A stretch of 6,186 bases of DNA. It comes from an uncultured Acidimicrobiaceae bacterium. GTDB taxonomy: Bacteria; Actinomycetota; Acidimicrobiia; Acidimicrobiales; Ilumatobacteraceae. Location of the stretch: positions 1 through 6,186 of the forward strand of contig CAIXHI010000124.1 in the NCBI GenBank assembly GCA_903919215.1, given 5' to 3'. The position numbers were made by a program, and so were the translations under genes. How positions within the stretch are numbered: position 1 is the stretch's first letter; every line of letters starts with the position of its first letter. The notes beneath the pieces are model-generated. The model did not search any database. It saw only the letters and a program-made list of their open reading frames with translations, and was not told the DNA's origin. Positions 4,695 to 6,186 of the stretch are shown piece by piece.

Positions 4695-6186
4695 ATGAAG
4701 TCATCAGCACAAGTCGTCGTGGTCGGTGGAGGTGTGGTCGGCGCCAGCGTGCTGTATCACCTCACCAAGGCGGGGTGGACGGATGTCGTCCTGCTCGAGC
4801 GCAAGCAGCTCACGGCGGGCAGCACATGGCACGCCGCAGGCGGTATGCACACGCTGAACGGTGATCCCAACGTCGCCCGTCTCCAGCAGTACACGGTCAA
4901 CCTGTACAAGGAGATCGAGGCCGAGTCAGGTCAGAACTGCGGTATCCACCTGCCCGGTGGCATCCAGTTGGCCGACACCCCCGAGCGGCTCGACTTCCTG
5001 CGCATGGCCCAGGCCCGCGGCCGATATCTCGGCATGCACATGGAGATCCTCTCCATGAAGGAAGCCAAGGAGCTCAACCCGTTGCTCGAGGAGCGCTTCT
5101 TCGTCGGCGCGCTCTACGACGAGGACGAGGGCAGTGTCGACCCGTACGGCGTCACGCACGCCTATGCGATCTGTGCACGCAACCGCGGTGCCGAGGTGTA
5201 CACCGACACATGGGTCACCGGCCTGTCGCAACGCCAGGACGGCACCTGGGACGTCATCACCGACCGCGACCACACGATTCACGCCGAACACGTCGTGAAC
5301 GCAGGTGGTCTGTGGGCCCGCGAGGTCGGCCGCATGTGCGGTATCGAACTGCCGGTGTTGGCGATGGAGCACCACTACCTGATGACCGAGCCGATGCCCG
5401 AAGTCATCGAGTACAACCAGGCCAACGGTCGTGAGTTGCCGCACGTCATCGACTTCGCCGGTGAGATCTACGCCCGTCAGGAAGGTCAGAGCATGCTGCT
5501 CGGCACCTACGAGCAGGACAACCGGCCGTGGGCACCGAAGGAGACGCCGTGGGACTTCGTGTTCCAACTGCTCCCCCACGACCTCGACCGCATCTCCCCC
5601 GAACTGACACGTGCGTTCGAGCACTTCCCGGCCATCGGTCGCGCCGGTATCAAGAAGTTCGTCAACGGCCCGTTCACATTCAGCCCCGACGGCAACCCGC
5701 TCGTCGGCCCGATCAAGGGGATGCGTGGCATGTGGATGGCCAACGCAGTGATGGCGGGCCTGTCGCAGGGCGGCGGTGTGGGTCTGTCGCTCGCCAACTG
5801 GATGGTGGATGGCGACCCGGGTGCCGACATTTGGGCGATGGACGTCGCCCGCTACGGCGATTACGCCACGCTGGCGTTCACCAATAGCAAAGTCCGTGAG
5901 AACTACTCGCGGCGTTTCCGCATCACGTTCCCGAACGAGGAGCTGACGGCCGCCCGCCCCTTGCACACGACGCCGATCTACGACCGTCTCACCGACCACA
6001 ACGCCGTGTGGGGCGCAGGGTTCGGCCTCGAGCACCCGCTGTGGTTCCAGAAGCCCGGCCTCGAGCCCAAGGAGAACGTGACGTTCTACCGCTCGAACGC
6101 GTTCGAGACGGTGTCCGAGGAAAGCCGCGCCGTGCGCGAACGCGTCGGCTTCAGCGAGGCCTCCAACTTCGCCAAGTACAAGGTCA
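4695..6186 (+). CDS. Dimethylglycine/sarcosine dehydrogenase-type FAD oxidoreductase (FAD + central domains; C-terminal GcvT domain beyond window)
   Basis: Open from ATG at 4695 to the right edge, giving 497 residues with no stop; full-length relatives have roughly 800-850. The N-terminal Rossmann fold has VVVVGGGVVGAS (7-18) and acidic E35 for the FAD ribose. GSTWHAAGG (42-50) contains H46, the position that carries covalently bound FAD in dimethylglycine and sarcosine dehydrogenases. VVNAGGLWA (200-208), HHYLMTEP (226-233), FSPDGNPLVGP (329-339) and GLSQGGGVGLSLANWM (355-370) complete the DAO-type domain. A central linker domain (about 385-460) has RPLHTTPIYDRL (421-432). The visible end, FAKYKV, is where the GcvT folate-binding domain normally begins. 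Such enzymes oxidise an N-methyl group to an iminium and hand the carbon to tetrahydrofolate as 5,10-methylene-THF. Dimethylglycine, sarcosine or another N-methyl amino acid could be the substrate. Following an MttB-type gene, it would take the second demethylation step. Confidence 0.9.
   Translation, partial: MKSSAQVVVVGGGVVGASVLYHLTKAGWTDVVLLERKQLTAGSTWHAAGGMHTLNGDPNVARLQQYTVNLYKEIEAESGQNCGIHLPGGIQLADTPERLDFLRMAQARGRYLGMHMEILSMKEAKELNPLLEERFFVGALYDEDEGSVDPYGVTHAYAICARNRGAEVYTDTWVTGLSQRQDGTWDVITDRDHTIHAEHVVNAGGLWAREVGRMCGIELPVLAMEHHYLMTEPMPEVIEYNQANGRELPHVIDFAGEIYARQEGQSMLLGTYEQDNRPWAPKETPWDFVFQLLPHDLDRISPELTRAFEHFPAIGRAGIKKFVNGPFTFSPDGNPLVGPIKGMRGMWMANAVMAGLSQGGGVGLSLANWMVDGDPGADIWAMDVARYGDYATLAFTNSKVRENYSRRFRITFPNEELTAARPLHTTPIYDRLTDHNAVWGAGFGLEHPLWFQKPGLEPKENVTFYRSNAFETVSEESRAVRERVGFSEASNFAKYKV

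Noticed and set aside
3028..4710. Minus-strand open frame continuing upstream of the enolase-like gene across the whole mttB-like gene, making a 948-residue frame
   Set aside because: The extra 561 residues are antisense to a clear MttB-family gene, show no domain, are His/Arg/Val-rich as expected of antisense frames in high-GC DNA, and the enolase fold starts at the internal ATG 3027.
4926..6035. 369-residue minus-strand open frame
   Set aside because: It lies wholly antisense to the DMGDH-type flavoprotein, which has clear FAD motifs; the composition is typical of a shadow frame.

Overview
This is a high-GC bacterial window, densely coding on both strands, with strong G/C preference at third codon positions, GTG starts and short intergenic gaps. 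The style and gene content fit a high-GC Actinomycetota, perhaps a marine or aquatic Acidimicrobiia-type organism. That placement is an impression, since no marker gene is present, and a high-GC proteobacterium is not excluded.

Layout. (1) At the left edge is the 3' end of a plus-strand IclR-family regulator (1-165). It converges on and overlaps the next gene by 31 bp. (2) A minus-strand cluster, in transcription order from about 3027 down to 135, encodes a divergent enolase-superfamily protein (1864-3027), a membrane fatty-acid-desaturase-fold di-iron enzyme (878-1801) and a leaderless PhnD-like periplasmic-binding-fold protein (135-878). The last two overlap by one base (TGATG), so translation is probably coupled. 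(3) A 63-bp divergent intergenic region (3028-3090) must hold promoters for both directions and contains a small imperfect palindrome. (4) A plus-strand pair encodes a non-pyrrolysine MttB/COG5598-family methyltransferase (3091-4659) and, 35 bp downstream behind a strong Shine-Dalgarno, a dimethylglycine/sarcosine-dehydrogenase-type flavoprotein. The flavoprotein runs off the right edge (4695 to beyond 6186) just as its folate-binding GcvT domain should begin.

How the genes may work together. The plus-strand pair reads as an N-demethylation module. The MttB-type enzyme would take a methyl group from a quaternary amine (a betaine) to a corrinoid carrier. The flavoprotein would oxidatively demethylate the resulting tertiary or secondary N-methyl amine, passing the one-carbon unit to tetrahydrofolate. 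The divergent cluster does not belong to the textbook glycine-betaine pathway. An enolase-superfamily enzyme, a membrane oxygenase/desaturase and a cytoplasmic PhnD-like ligand binder suggest a more elaborate substrate than glycine betaine, or a separate oxidative step. The enolase-superfamily protein keeps the TIM-barrel framework and metal-ligand positions but has Glu in place of the first Lys of KxK and Tyr in place of the catalytic His. Its reaction therefore cannot be read from known subgroups.

No tRNA, rRNA, CRISPR array, insertion sequence or long repeat was seen, and no stretch over 300 bases lacks a gene.
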